Assembly: GCA_017525525.1 (NCBI GenBank)
Contig: JAFXSQ010000072.1
Coordinates: 1 to 55,210 of the forward strand
DNA: 55,210 bases
Source of the DNA: Lachnospiraceae bacterium
GTDB taxonomy: Bacteria > Bacillota > Clostridia > Lachnospirales > Lachnospiraceae
Direction: 5' to 3'
Every line of letters begins with the position of its first letter. Position 1 is the first letter of the stretch. The notes under the pieces are model-generated. The model saw only the letters and a program-made list of their open reading frames with translations, did no database searches and was not told the DNA's origin. The translations under genes were made by a program, and so were the position numbers. This document shows positions 42,524 through 52,427 of this stretch, in pieces.

Positions 42524-44602
42524 ATGGGAGTATGGGATAGTATAAAAAGTACAGCTAAAGAGTTTCTGGCGGGTGAAGTCAGCAAGGCTATCATTCTTGT
42601 TCGCGAGGATGAAGAAGCCAATCCTGAACCGAAGGAGCCGGTTCAGCCTAAGTCAAAGTCAGGCTTCGGAGGAACGAACATAGGAGACGCGTCCTCCTCC
42701 GCTTTTGATGCTGCAAAAAATGTGGCGGAAAGCCAGGTTCCCGATGCGATTAAATCCAGCGCAAGCAAGGTTGCAAACGGACTTGCGGGTAAGATGACCG
42801 GCGTAAAGGGATGTATAAATTATAACAAGGAATTTGAGGTTCAGTTTAACCCATCGACTCTTAGAATAAGCTCTCAGAGGTATGAGGATGAGGATGTCAC
42901 GAAGGTTAACTCCGCAGGCGGAGCCGGAGATATAACCAGAGGCGCAAACTATCCTTACATGGAGCTTCATGTGACGCTTGTGTTCGAAAGAATCGTTCCG
43001 AACAAGGCCTTTATAAGAGATTCGGCTTTTTCAAATGCTTCAACCGCGATGTACAGCGCATATAACAGCATCCTTAAGGAATGGAATCCCTTTGGAGCCT
43101 TTGACAACCGTTCGGTTCAGACCATGGTTGAGGGCTTTACGGCCGCCATCAGAAAGACCAACACAAGGCAGGTGGCTTTCTGCTGGTCTACCATGATGTA
43201 CGAGGGAATACTGAAGAATGTAAGAACCAATTATACAATGTTCGATGTGCAGGGAAGGCCGATAAGAGGCGAGGTTGCCATGACCATTCAGCTCTCGGAT
43301 ACGGATGTCAACTCCACGAATATGGGTTACTGGATGGAGGCTTATGATGCGGCCTTCGAATATAAGGAGAGCGGGGTATTCGGCAAGGTTAAGGGCGCTA
43401 TGGATACCGTAGGAAATGTGTTGGATACCGTTTCGACCGCTGCGACCTCAATAGCAAGTACGCTTCAGGGAATCACCGGACTCGGACTTACGATAGGCGG
43501 AGCTATAGCCGGTCTGGCCAGCGAAAAAGATACAACCCCCGCGTATGAAAAGTATAAAAAACAGATTATAAAAAAACAGGAGCAGAGGACAAAGAGAGCT
43601 GAAAGAAACTTTAAGTCGGGAAGCGTAAACGACGTTAAGGTCTCGATTTCCGATGAAAAGCTCAAGGAGTTTGAAGAAAAGCGCTCAATGGATAGACTCA
43701 TAGCATCAAATGAGGCCAGGATTGAAAGAGCGAAGAAGATAGAAGATTCCGCAACAAAGGGAGAGAGTTATACCGAAACAGAGTCCGAAGAGGTAGAAAG
43801 AGAATATAATGCCGCAAAAAAGAAAGAGGACGAAGAAAAATCCCCAAAATCCGGTAATCCCGATAATTCGCAGAATGTTCATAATGACGATCAGGATTCG
43901 GGTAATGATTCGGAAAACAAGGAGAAAAAGGATACAAGAACCGATGCGGAGAAGGCTTATGACAGCGCGGTAGAGGATTACAACAAGGCTCTTGAAGAGG
44001 AGAACGCCGTGGCTGCCACGATTAATAAGCTGGAGGATGATCTTGAAAAAGAGGAAGCTAAGCTGGCCGATTTAAAGACCGCCGAGGAAAAGGCAAAGAC
44101 CGAATACGAAACTGCTCAAGGCGAGGAGAAAACGGCAAGGGAAGCATCCGAAAATGCGGAAAAAGCAGAATCCGAGGCTAAGGAAAAAGTCAATCAATTA
44201 AAGGATGATCTCAACAAGATGGATGAGAACGATCCCAACAGAGCAAGCACTCAGGCACAGTATGAGGCTGCGAAGAATGACTATACACAAAAGCAGGAGG
44301 CGGCCAAGACAGCCAAGACAGAGCTTGATAAGAAGGAAAAGGTCAGCAAAGAAAAAAATCAGGCCGTTATCGATGCGCATCATGCCGTGAACGAGCAGGA
44401 GGTTGAAGTCGGTAAGGCAAAGGATGACCTTGACTATGCAAAGTACATGCTGCCGACCTACGAGGAAAAGACCGATGCGGCAGAAAAAAAAGTCGATGAG
44501 GCTTATGAGAAGGTTGAGAAGGAAGCTGAGGAGGCAAAGAAGAACTCTTCCATCAATGATATAATCAATAACTCCGGAAGCGGAGGGATAGCGGAGATAT
44601 AA
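42524..44602 (+). CDS. CIS_tube domain protein 2 with long coiled-coil tail
   Basis: Residues about 95-285 of this 692-residue protein repeat the CIS_tube domain of the previous gene (FEVQFNPSTLRI, MELHVTLVFERI, TRQVAFCWSTMMYEGIL, TNYTMFDVQGRPIRGEVAMTI, NMGYWMEAYDAAFEY). The order of blocks is the same, so this is a tandem duplication. A hydrophobic Gly/Ala-rich stretch at about 300-335 (TLQGITGLGLTIGGAIAGL) is followed by about 340 residues of Lys/Glu/Ala coiled coil with no LysM. The start is ATG 42524 behind GCGGAG. The coiled coil could tether the baseplate or span to the membrane; this is inference. Confidence 0.82.
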   Translation: MGVWDSIKSTAKEFLAGEVSKAIILVREDEEANPEPKEPVQPKSKSGFGGTNIGDASSSAFDAAKNVAESQVPDAIKSSASKVANGLAGKMTGVKGCINYNKEFEVQFNPSTLRISSQRYEDEDVTKVNSAGGAGDITRGANYPYMELHVTLVFERIVPNKAFIRDSAFSNASTAMYSAYNSILKEWNPFGAFDNRSVQTMVEGFTAAIRKTNTRQVAFCWSTMMYEGILKNVRTNYTMFDVQGRPIRGEVAMTIQLSDTDVNSTNMGYWMEAYDAAFEYKESGVFGKVKGAMDTVGNVLDTVSTAATSIASTLQGITGLGLTIGGAIAGLASEKDTTPAYEKYKKQIIKKQEQRTKRAERNFKSGSVNDVKVSISDEKLKEFEEKRSMDRLIASNEARIERAKKIEDSATKGESYTETESEEVEREYNAAKKKEDEEKSPKSGNPDNSQNVHNDDQDSGNDSENKEKKDTRTDAEKAYDSAVEDYNKALEEENAVAATINKLEDDLEKEEAKLADLKTAEEKAKTEYETAQGEEKTAREASENAEKAESEAKEKVNQLKDDLNKMDENDPNRASTQAQYEAAKNDYTQKQEAAKTAKTELDKKEKVSKEKNQAVIDAHHAVNEQEVEVGKAKDDLDYAKYMLPTYEEKTDAAEKKVDEAYEKVEKEAEEAKKNSSINDIINNSGSGGIAEI

Positions 44603-44603
44603 A

Positions 44604-45923
44604 ATGGCTGAATTTACATTTGAAAGCTTAAAAAAAGATTACGGATTATTCAGAGAGCCCTATGTGGGTATAGAGATTGGCGGAGTTAATATAGCCGAGA
44701 ATAAATTCGGCTTTGCCGTGTCTGATGTGAGGGTTGAGCTTTCCGCAGGCATGGAGGCTTCCATGGCAAGCTTCGTTATATACAATACCTATGATTTTAT
44801 AAGCGCAAGCTTTAATATGGACAAGCTCAAAAAGTATATTATCTTAGGCTCCTCAGTGATTATAAGGTTTGGGTATTCCTCAGGCGTCAGAGAGGTGTTC
44901 AGAGGCTTTATATCCAAGGTTAATTTCATATTCGATGAGGAGGATATCCCGGGAGTTATGGTTTCGGCTCTTGATATAAAGGGAGTTATGATGGCCAATA
45001 ATTCATCAAGGCAGCTTAAGGCCAAGTCCTATTCGGCCGCCATGAAGGAAATACTTGATGCGGAGCCTTACAGCACCATGATGTCGGAGGGAGTCTACAC
45101 AGGCTATGAGTTAGAGGATACAACGGGCAAGGGACAGACCATAGTATCCGGTGCTCAGGCGGCGGCGAATCCGGCTTCCGCAGCCTCTGCAGCTACTACG
45201 GCGCAGAATCCTGCCGCAGGGACAGGCGCCGCAGCAAAGGATCAGGCAAGCGCTCAGCAGGCCTCGGATATCTTCACGGTAGAGATGGTTGCGGAGAGTG
45301 ATTACGAATTCTTTGTGAGAGCAGCGAAGAGATATAATTGCGATTTCTTCGTAATAGGCGGAAAGCTTTACTTCAGGAAGGCGAAAAGTGATTCGAGCAT
45401 ATTGATAGAATTAAAGCCCGATACCGGAATTAAATCTCTGAATGTTGAGTATGATATAACAGGTCTTTACGGAAGCGTAGAGGTAAGAAATGTCGATGCG
45501 GGAAAAGGGAAACTGATTTCCGGCAAGGCTAAGGTCAATAACAAGATATCCCAGGGCAGCAAGGCTAAGAGCATAGTCGGAAAGCTTACAAAGGTCTACA
45601 TAGACCCGACCGTTGAGTCAAAGGATGATGCAACCAAGAGAGCCGAGTCCTTAGCGGAGATGATGAGCTACCGCTTCGCAACCTTAGAGGCTACGATGGT
45701 CGGACTTCCGGAGATGATTCCGGGCAAGTTCATTACCTTAAGCGGTATGAATCAGGGGCCTGACAATACTTATTATCTCCAGGAGGTAATACATATATTC
45801 TCCGGAGAGGGTATATATACGACAAAGCTGATAGGCAAGGCCGCAAAGCTTGACTCTGTAAGCGCCGCTGGCGCAGCGGGAGGCGCGGCCGGCGCAATGT
45901 CGAAGGTAGGAGGATTCTTATAG
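44604..45923 (+). CDS. Spike hub protein, VgrG gp27-like half
   Basis: The 439-residue protein corresponds to the gp27/late-control-D part of VgrG: KFGFAVSDVRVELSAGMEASMASFVIYNTYDF, IRFGYSSGVREVFRGFISKVN, then FTVEMVAESDYEFFVRAAKRYNCDFFVIGGKLYFRKA and the closing LEATMVGLPEMIPGKFITLSG. An Ala/Gln-rich flexible insert lies at about 182-218. It forms the trimeric hub on which the spike sits. The gp5-like spike half is a separate gene starting two bases later, whereas in Afp/PVC and type VI systems the two are usually one protein. The start is ATG 44604. Confidence 0.9.
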   Translation: MAEFTFESLKKDYGLFREPYVGIEIGGVNIAENKFGFAVSDVRVELSAGMEASMASFVIYNTYDFISASFNMDKLKKYIILGSSVIIRFGYSSGVREVFRGFISKVNFIFDEEDIPGVMVSALDIKGVMMANNSSRQLKAKSYSAAMKEILDAEPYSTMMSEGVYTGYELEDTTGKGQTIVSGAQAAANPASAASAATTAQNPAAGTGAAAKDQASAQQASDIFTVEMVAESDYEFFVRAAKRYNCDFFVIGGKLYFRKAKSDSSILIELKPDTGIKSLNVEYDITGLYGSVEVRNVDAGKGKLISGKAKVNNKISQGSKAKSIVGKLTKVYIDPTVESKDDATKRAESLAEMMSYRFATLEATMVGLPEMIPGKFITLSGMNQGPDNTYYLQEVIHIFSGEGIYTTKLIGKAAKLDSVSAAGAAGGAAGAMSKVGGFL

Positions 45924-45924
45924 T

Positions 45925-46746
45925 ATGGGTTTGTTCGATGTTATAGAGGATATATCCGAGAAGAATATAATGAAGACCGAAACGGGCGATAACCGTATCT
46001 TCGGAATAATAGTCGGAGAGGTTGTGGACAACTACGATCAGGAACGCTCGGGCAGGATATGCGTCTCGATACACACCAGAGATTCCGATGCGAATGTCCT
46101 CAAATGGGCGAAGGTTGCGGAGCCCTACATAGGAAAAAGCTGGGGCATGTTCTTCCTGCCGGAGGTCGGAGATCAGGTGCTTGTAGCCTTTGATCAGGGC
46201 AATATAGAGAGGCCCTATGTGATAGGCTGTATCCCCAAGGATTCCGATAAATTCCTGACAAAGTCCAAGGATGAGCAGAACCAGAAGAAGAGGATAGTCA
46301 CAAGACACGGAAATGCCATCGAGTTTTTCGACGGAGAACCGGATGAAGGCACCGCGGAGAATAAGGACAGTATAACAATCACAACGCCCGAATCAAAGCA
46401 TTCGATTGTGCTGAACGACGAAAAGCAGATAATAACCATTAAGGATAAAGATGAAAACTGTAAGATAGAGATGAAGACCAAGGATGGTCAGATGACGGTC
46501 AATGCCAACAAAAAGCTGACTTTGACGGTGGGAGATTCCATAAAGATTACCTTAAACGGTGACAGCGGAAAGGTTTTAGTCGAGGCAAAGGACGTGTCGG
46601 TGGAGTCCTCGGGTAAGATGGCGCTTAAGGCAACGAACAAGACGGACATTACAGGAGGCGGCATAACCGTAGAATCTACAGGTATGCTTAAGCTTTCGGC
46701 AGGCGGAATGATGACAGCCGAAGGAAAGCCGGTTAAGTTAGGATAA
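45925..46746 (+). CDS. Spike protein, VgrG gp5-like half (OB fold plus beta-helix)
   Basis: The 273-residue protein has the gp5 OB-fold at about 20-105 (NRIFGIIVGEVVDNYDQERSGRICVSI, WAKVAEPYIGKSWGMFFLPEVGDQVLVAFDQGNIERPYVIG). A repetitive beta-prism follows at about 150-260 (SIKITLNGDSGKVLVEAKDVSVESSGKMALKATNKT). The opening and WGMFFLPEVGDQVLVAF segment are diagnostic of VgrG spikes. No extra enzymatic domain is attached. The start at ATG 45925 follows GGAGGATTC, overlapping the end of the hub gene. Its tip should be completed by the DUF4280 protein encoded at 34024. Confidence 0.9.
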   Translation: MGLFDVIEDISEKNIMKTETGDNRIFGIIVGEVVDNYDQERSGRICVSIHTRDSDANVLKWAKVAEPYIGKSWGMFFLPEVGDQVLVAFDQGNIERPYVIGCIPKDSDKFLTKSKDEQNQKKRIVTRHGNAIEFFDGEPDEGTAENKDSITITTPESKHSIVLNDEKQIITIKDKDENCKIEMKTKDGQMTVNANKKLTLTVGDSIKITLNGDSGKVLVEAKDVSVESSGKMALKATNKTDITGGGITVESTGMLKLSAGGMMTAEGKPVKLG

Positions 46747-46759
46747 GGAGGGAGAAGAT

Positions 46760-47218
46760 TTGGCAGGTAAAGAATTTTTGGGTCAGGGCATGAAGTTCCC
46801 TCCGCAGATAAACAAGGCAACAGGACGGTTTATGACCGTATCGGAGGATCAGAGTGTTAAGGAATCCATATACCTTATACTTATGACCTCCTTGGGAGAG
46901 AGGCCACTTCGGGAGGATTTCGGAAGCAATCTGGTCAGCTATACATTTATGGATATGTCTATCACGAGACTAAACATAATGATTAGGACACTTAAGGATG
47001 AGATACTTAATCAGGAGCCGAGGATAGACGAGCTTTCCATAAAGCCCGATCCCGAGTCGGGAGACGGCAGAATTATATTCAACATAGAATATACAGTTTC
47101 AAGCACCAACACAAGGGACAATATAGTATTCCCGTTCTATCTGAACAGGAATACGGAGATGAGAGAGGAAGAACCTGAGCATTATGAGTATGAACCGGTT
47201 GAAGAAATTGAATATTGA
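46760..47218 (+). CDS. Baseplate wedge protein, gp25-like
   Basis: The 152-residue product starts at TTG 46760 behind AAGGAGGGAG. It has the gp25/IraD pattern: VKESIYLILMTSLGERPLREDFGSNL, a helix with NIMIRTLKDEILNQEPRIDELSI, and paired strands GRIIFNIEYTVSSTNTRDN. The conserved E-R-P segment nucleates sheath assembly in this family. Its last 35 bases overlap the start of the next gene, suggesting translational coupling. Confidence 0.95.
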   Translation: MAGKEFLGQGMKFPPQINKATGRFMTVSEDQSVKESIYLILMTSLGERPLREDFGSNLVSYTFMDMSITRLNIMIRTLKDEILNQEPRIDELSIKPDPESGDGRIIFNIEYTVSSTNTRDNIVFPFYLNRNTEMREEEPEHYEYEPVEEIEY

Positions 47219-50200
47219 TGCCAGAACCGAAGCCGATATCGAGCGTGAGGTAGCCGGTCTTGCCGCTTCATACGAGACGGGCTGGGTTCCGGATTCTGAA
47301 AATCCCGATATAGGTTCTGCACTTGCAAAGGTATTTGCGAGTCAGGTGGCTGAGAATATCGGACGGATGAACGAGGTTTTGGATCGCTACCATACTGAGT
47401 TTGTGAACATGCTTGACATATCGCTTTTGCCGGCGAGACCGGCAAGTTGTATGGTGGTCTGCGGACTTACTGATGACACAGTACCCGGAACGGGTATTAT
47501 GAAGGGCACGAAGCTCCTTACCGAGACAGAGGAGCCGGTTGTGTTCGAAACCGATCACAGTGTGTATGTCACCAGCTCAAAGCTTGTCTATTCATTTATG
47601 GCTGACCGTGAAACGGGGGCTATAATTCCGTTAAAGGGCAACTTTGAGAATCCCGAGCTTGTGGAGGGGGAAACCTTCCTGGCAGACCTTGAAGAGGCGC
47701 CGGAAAAATCGGAGGAGGGAGACGGTTCGTTAAAACCATTTATCCTCTTTGGAGAGAGCGGCGGCATAGACAGGAATGTGGTAGCATTTTATCACAGGAC
47801 GGTGTTCGATTGTGAGCATGACGACATCTTCGTTAAGATAGATGGAGGAGAAAAGCTTATTGAGGATATTCAGTCAAAGAGAGTGCGTTTTGCCTATATC
47901 TCAGAGAACGGGATAAAGGATTATCCTTCGGTTACGTTAAAACCGGACGGAAACACATTCGTCTTAAAGAAGTTTGAAAAGAACAAGAAGATAACGCTCG
48001 GAGAGGAAAGCTACAGCCTGCTTCTTATGATAGCAAAGGAGGTTCCGGAGGAGTCGAGAAGAGTATCGAAGATTACCTTCGCTTCGCAAGGACATCCGGT
48101 TTTGGCGGACAGCGTGAACAACGGTTCCAATGATATGGATACCGGCACATTTCTTCCGTTTACCGATACGGTTGCGCTTTACGGAGAGTGCTATCTGTGT
48201 CATGATAATTATTTCTCGAAGGCGGGCTCAAAGGTTACCGTTAGCTTCGACCTTTCCTTCGATGAACACAAGGTAAGCTTTACGCCGGAGCAGATAGAGG
48301 ATTCACTGAAGGTCATCAAGAGAAAGCCAAAGACGTCCACAAGAGAAATTCCAGGCGATTGCTACGCGGACGAGACTGCTGTCGAGTATTTCAACGGAAC
48401 CGGCTGGAAGAAGCTGCCGGTAACAGACTTGTCAAATCTGTTCTCGTCAGTTGATATGACGGGGCATAAGGAGATAACCTTCGTGTGTCCGGATGACTGG
48501 ATGCCGATTACGGCCGGAGCTTATGAAGGCAGATGCATAAGGCTGCAGGTGATTAAGGCAGACAACTGCTATATGAGGCCGTGCATACATCATTATCCTA
48601 TAATATCAGATCTTAAGATTACATATACCTACGAGGAGGCTTACGTGGAGCCCGACAGGCTTTTCTCGATAGTGGGAACCAAGAAGCTTGAGGTTACGCC
48701 GGACATTAAGTCCGAGAAGGGTTACCTTACCTTCCTTACAGGCGGCTATGCCGATGACGCTTTGTACTTAGGCTTCTCTGAGCGCATGGAGTCGGGGCCG
48801 ATAAGCATATTCTTCAATATGGCTGACAGCCTGAAGTACGAGGGCTTAAGATGCAGGTTCGAGTATTATTCGGCTGAGGGCTTCAAGCCCATGAAGGTGC
48901 TTGATTACACCCAGGACTTTACAAGATCCGGAGTGGTTATGTTTCTTCCGCCGGCGGACTTTCACAAGTCCGAGCTCGAAGGCAGGCAGGCATACTGGAT
49001 AAGGGTTGTGAGGGTTACTCCCCAGACAGAGGATGAAATAGTAGAGAATCTGCCGCACATAACGAATGTTATGCTCAATGCGGTTCAGGTATCCAATATA
49101 GAGACCAGACCTCTTCAGGAATTCTTCGTGGAGGAGATAGAGCCGGGCATGACCTTTTACCTGGGCGTGAACAATATTCTTGACGCTGATGTATGGGTTA
49201 ACGAAATGGGACGGCACTCGAGAGACAGGATGCAGATGATGCTTGCCGATGAGCCCGACACCACCTATGTCGAGTATGATATAATGGGCGGCATTACCGC
49301 ATTTTATAAGAAATGGACCGAGGTGACAAGACTTGAAACCTCGGACAATCCGAGATGCTACCTTTTAGACAGACTTCAGAATACCATAATCTTCGGAGAC
49401 GGAGTTAACACCTGGGTGCCCTCCGTTACCGATAATGTAGCAATCAGACTGACAGTTCGCTGCTGCAACGGTAAGCTGGGCAATGTGGGTGTGGATACGA
49501 TAACAGACTCACAGGGCTATATTAAGTTTATAGGTGATATAACCAATCCGGTTAAGGCCTATGGCGGAAGCAATATCGAGGAGGTTGAAACGGCGCTTAA
49601 GAGAGGCGCGAGCATTTTAAGCTCACGAAACCGACTTGTGACCATGCAGGATTACACAAGGGCCATACTTGCCTTCTCGGATACCATAGACCAGGTTAAG
49701 GGCATAGCGGGCATGGGCAAGAACGGAAAGGCTTCCCCCGGTGATTTGACCTTCGTGCTTCTTATGAAGGATTATGCGGAAGGCTCCTATGCTTTCCACA
49801 GGATAGCCGGCAGCCTTAATGAGTACCTTCTTTCTAAGTCGGAGATAACGGTTACGCAGGAGAAGCTCCACATAGTAGAGCCTGTGTTCGTGGACTTGTC
49901 GATAGCCGTATGGATTAACGTAATCAATATGGACGACAGCTTTGAGATACAGAACCTTATGCAGCAGGCGCTTTCGGCTTACCTTGATCCGTTGGGCATA
50001 AACCAGGGAAGAGGCTTCAGAATAGGAACTCTGCCTAAGAGGTCACAGCTGCTCATGAGGTTAAACGGTTTGAAGAATAAAGCCATAGTTAAGAAATCGG
50101 TGGTTATCGCAAGCTACCGTGATGAGAACGGCTACCACGAGATGGACTTAGAGGATGTGAAGATCACACCGTTCATGATAGCAAGAAACGGAAACCATAA

Positions 50201-50219
50201 GGTGCACATTTTGAATTAG
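47184..50219 (+). CDS. Baseplate J-like protein, large (Pvc11/gp6-type)
   Basis: The 1011-residue protein begins with a helix RTEADIEREVAGLAASYE and has WVPDSENPDIGSALAKVFAS. The centre is beta-rich. Residues about 745-860 contain the baseplate J signature (YLLDRLQNTIIFGDGVNTWVPS, NVAIRLTVRCCNGKLGNVG, LKRGASILSSRNRLVTMQDYTRAI). The C-terminal third follows the gp6 fold (LDPLGINQGRGFRIGTLPKRSQLLMRL). With the next protein it should form the wedge ring that triggers contraction. ATG 47184 lies within the end of the gp25 gene; an in-frame ATG at 47190 is an alternative. Confidence 0.9.
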   Translation: MSMNRLKKLNIDARTEADIEREVAGLAASYETGWVPDSENPDIGSALAKVFASQVAENIGRMNEVLDRYHTEFVNMLDISLLPARPASCMVVCGLTDDTVPGTGIMKGTKLLTETEEPVVFETDHSVYVTSSKLVYSFMADRETGAIIPLKGNFENPELVEGETFLADLEEAPEKSEEGDGSLKPFILFGESGGIDRNVVAFYHRTVFDCEHDDIFVKIDGGEKLIEDIQSKRVRFAYISENGIKDYPSVTLKPDGNTFVLKKFEKNKKITLGEESYSLLLMIAKEVPEESRRVSKITFASQGHPVLADSVNNGSNDMDTGTFLPFTDTVALYGECYLCHDNYFSKAGSKVTVSFDLSFDEHKVSFTPEQIEDSLKVIKRKPKTSTREIPGDCYADETAVEYFNGTGWKKLPVTDLSNLFSSVDMTGHKEITFVCPDDWMPITAGAYEGRCIRLQVIKADNCYMRPCIHHYPIISDLKITYTYEEAYVEPDRLFSIVGTKKLEVTPDIKSEKGYLTFLTGGYADDALYLGFSERMESGPISIFFNMADSLKYEGLRCRFEYYSAEGFKPMKVLDYTQDFTRSGVVMFLPPADFHKSELEGRQAYWIRVVRVTPQTEDEIVENLPHITNVMLNAVQVSNIETRPLQEFFVEEIEPGMTFYLGVNNILDADVWVNEMGRHSRDRMQMMLADEPDTTYVEYDIMGGITAFYKKWTEVTRLETSDNPRCYLLDRLQNTIIFGDGVNTWVPSVTDNVAIRLTVRCCNGKLGNVGVDTITDSQGYIKFIGDITNPVKAYGGSNIEEVETALKRGASILSSRNRLVTMQDYTRAILAFSDTIDQVKGIAGMGKNGKASPGDLTFVLLMKDYAEGSYAFHRIAGSLNEYLLSKSEITVTQEKLHIVEPVFVDLSIAVWINVINMDDSFEIQNLMQQALSAYLDPLGINQGRGFRIGTLPKRSQLLMRLNGLKNKAIVKKSVVIASYRDENGYHEMDLEDVKITPFMIARNGNHKVHILN

Positions 50220-50230
50220 GAGAATGACTT

Positions 50231-52333
50231 ATGCTTGAATATATAAGCAGTGACAGAAAAACCTATCAGGAGCGCTTTGATGAGGCTGTATCGCGCATAC
50301 CTCTTTATACCAAGGACTGGACAAATTTTAATCCCTCCGATCCGGGTATAACAATTCTTGAGGTGCTTACGGGTTATGAAACATTAACACAGGAAAGGAT
50401 TGACACCATCCCCCCGATAGTTCGCGAGAAGCTCCTTAATATGATGGGCTTTCATGTGAAAAAGGGAAGACCGGCCAGACTTCTGCTTGCGTCCCAGGGA
50501 TTGAAAAAGGATGCTATCCTTGCCCAGAATCACAGGTTCATCATAGGCGATATAGTGTTCGAGACCTCGAAGCAGACAGAGCTTTGTGCCATGGATATGA
50601 TAGCGGCCTTCAGACATAATGAGAACGGTTTTAAGGATGTATCCATGCTGCTCGACAGGGAGGTAAGGGTGCCGATACCTATTTTCGGTAAGGAGCCTGT
50701 GGAGGGAAATTCCTTCTACCTTGTGACCAGTAAGCTTCCGGATCCGGGACAGGAGCTCATACTGTATGTGGACTTAAAGATGTCCATGAACAGAAATCCG
50801 CTCAACGACAAGCTGAAGAACCCATTTGCCGATGTAAGCTTCGAGGTTCTTACATCCGCAGGCTATAAGGAGTGCAAGGTAAGAGATTACACCAATGCCT
50901 TTTTGAAGAGCGGTGAGCTAAGGCTTCGCATGCCTGATGAGCAGACCGTACAGGGAGATGATACTCCGGTAAGCGGTTTTATCCTCAAGGTGACCCTGAA
51001 GGAAGCGCACTATGATGTTGCTCCGAAGGTAATAGCAATACACGGTCCTTTGTTCGAGGTATGGCAGAAGTTTTCGCTTTCGGAGAGTCATACTTATCAG
51101 AGGCTTTCTGACATAGTATTGCGCAGCTCCATCATAGGAGAGGCTTACATAGATGTATACTGTAAGGAGGAGAAAGGAAACTCCTACAGGAAGTATGAGT
51201 ACCTTCCGTCGCTTGATATGGAAGGACGTTATTACCGACAGACCATGAGTGAGGACGGCTTCTACCATATAGATTTCGATAAGAGCCGTACCGGTTACGG
51301 TCCCGAGAAGGTAAAGAACTGCGTCAAGGTTGTGTGCTATACCGAAGCGGTAATGAGACAGTATGCCATAGGCAGGGTGCTCGGCTACGACAATCAGGAG
51401 ATAAAGCTGCCGTTTAAAAATCTTGTGGGCGATGGCTTCTCGATTATAGCAAGACGCGAGGACGGCGAGGGCGGATATTTATACGATTTTGTGCGACCCG
51501 ATTTTGAGGAGGACGGAGCATTATTCTACCGCCTTCTTGAGAATGACGGCAAGATACTTATAGAGGATGCGGGTGACTTTATAGGAGCAGATCTCTTCCT
51601 TGCGGGCATAAGCATAACCAAGGGAAGCGAGGGCAATATAAGGGCCGGCAACGAGCTTCTTACCTCCGTTAAGATTTCTGAGAATCCGGTATTCTTTTAC
51701 AATCCCGGACCGGGTACGGGCGGTCAGGAGAGGGAACGCGTGGAGGATGTGAGAAAGCGTTTCTTAAAGGATATGGAGGATGCTTACACGGCTGTCACCG
51801 AGTCGGATTATGAACAGCTTGTAAAGCAGACGCCGGGACTTATCATCCATAAGGCAAAGGCCTATATGGATGAGGAGAGAAACATAGTAAGGATTGCTGT
51901 TAAGCCCGGCACCGAGGAGGATTTCCCCGGGCTTACGGAGCATTATAAGAGCATAATACATGATCACCTTGAGTTAAGAAGACTTCTATCTACGAGAATA
52001 GAGCTTCTTCCTCCGGTTTATACCAAGGTAAATGTAACAGGAACGGTCTATGTCAAGCTTAACTACGACAACTGTCGCGAGCGCATAGAGGAGTGCATAA
52101 GAGAGAGGATAGACTACATAACCACCGAGAAGAACTTCGGTGATATGCTTGTATTTGACGATGTGTTCCATGCGGTAGAGCTTCTCGATTGCGTGGAGAA
52201 CGTGTACGATCTTTCTGTGCTGCCTCACTCGACGGCATATGTAAGGCTTGAGGATGCTAATTTACTGCCGGATAAGAATTGTCTGCTTTATCCGGGAGAT
52301 ATACATATCGAAGTGGTAACTTATGACAAGTAA
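50231..52333 (+). CDS. Baseplate J-like protein, second (Pvc12-type)
   Basis: The 700-residue protein opens with the family hallmark DWTNFNPSDPGITILEVLTGY at residues 30-50. It includes RFLKDMEDAYTAVTESDYEQLVKQTPGLIIHKAKAY, the baseplate J domain linker, and ends with a gp6-like ring domain (ERIDYITTEKNFGDMLVFDDVFHAVELLDCVENVY). It pairs with the larger J protein in the wedge. It starts at ATG 50231 behind TTAGGAG, 11 bp after the previous gene. Confidence 0.92.
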   Translation: MLEYISSDRKTYQERFDEAVSRIPLYTKDWTNFNPSDPGITILEVLTGYETLTQERIDTIPPIVREKLLNMMGFHVKKGRPARLLLASQGLKKDAILAQNHRFIIGDIVFETSKQTELCAMDMIAAFRHNENGFKDVSMLLDREVRVPIPIFGKEPVEGNSFYLVTSKLPDPGQELILYVDLKMSMNRNPLNDKLKNPFADVSFEVLTSAGYKECKVRDYTNAFLKSGELRLRMPDEQTVQGDDTPVSGFILKVTLKEAHYDVAPKVIAIHGPLFEVWQKFSLSESHTYQRLSDIVLRSSIIGEAYIDVYCKEEKGNSYRKYEYLPSLDMEGRYYRQTMSEDGFYHIDFDKSRTGYGPEKVKNCVKVVCYTEAVMRQYAIGRVLGYDNQEIKLPFKNLVGDGFSIIARREDGEGGYLYDFVRPDFEEDGALFYRLLENDGKILIEDAGDFIGADLFLAGISITKGSEGNIRAGNELLTSVKISENPVFFYNPGPGTGGQERERVEDVRKRFLKDMEDAYTAVTESDYEQLVKQTPGLIIHKAKAYMDEERNIVRIAVKPGTEEDFPGLTEHYKSIIHDHLELRRLLSTRIELLPPVYTKVNVTGTVYVKLNYDNCRERIEECIRERIDYITTEKNFGDMLVFDDVFHAVELLDCVENVYDLSVLPHSTAYVRLEDANLLPDKNCLLYPGDIHIEVVTYDK

Positions 52334-52410
52334 AGATTCTTATGTCGTTTGCGTTTCTCCTCTCAGAATGACAGCGGAGTGTCATCCGGAGCGAAGCGAA
52401 GAATCTTAAT
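52334..52410. repeat. Family A interspersed repeat (inverted pair) inside the structural operon
   Basis: Arms AAGATTCTT...CTCAGAATGACA (about 52333-52373) and GTGTCATCCGGAGCGAAGCGAAGAATCTTAA (about 52380-52410) occupy the gap between the two baseplate genes. This is the only large gap between 42524 and 53504. Confidence 0.85.
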
Positions 52411-52427
52411 ATAGTAGAGGTATGATT

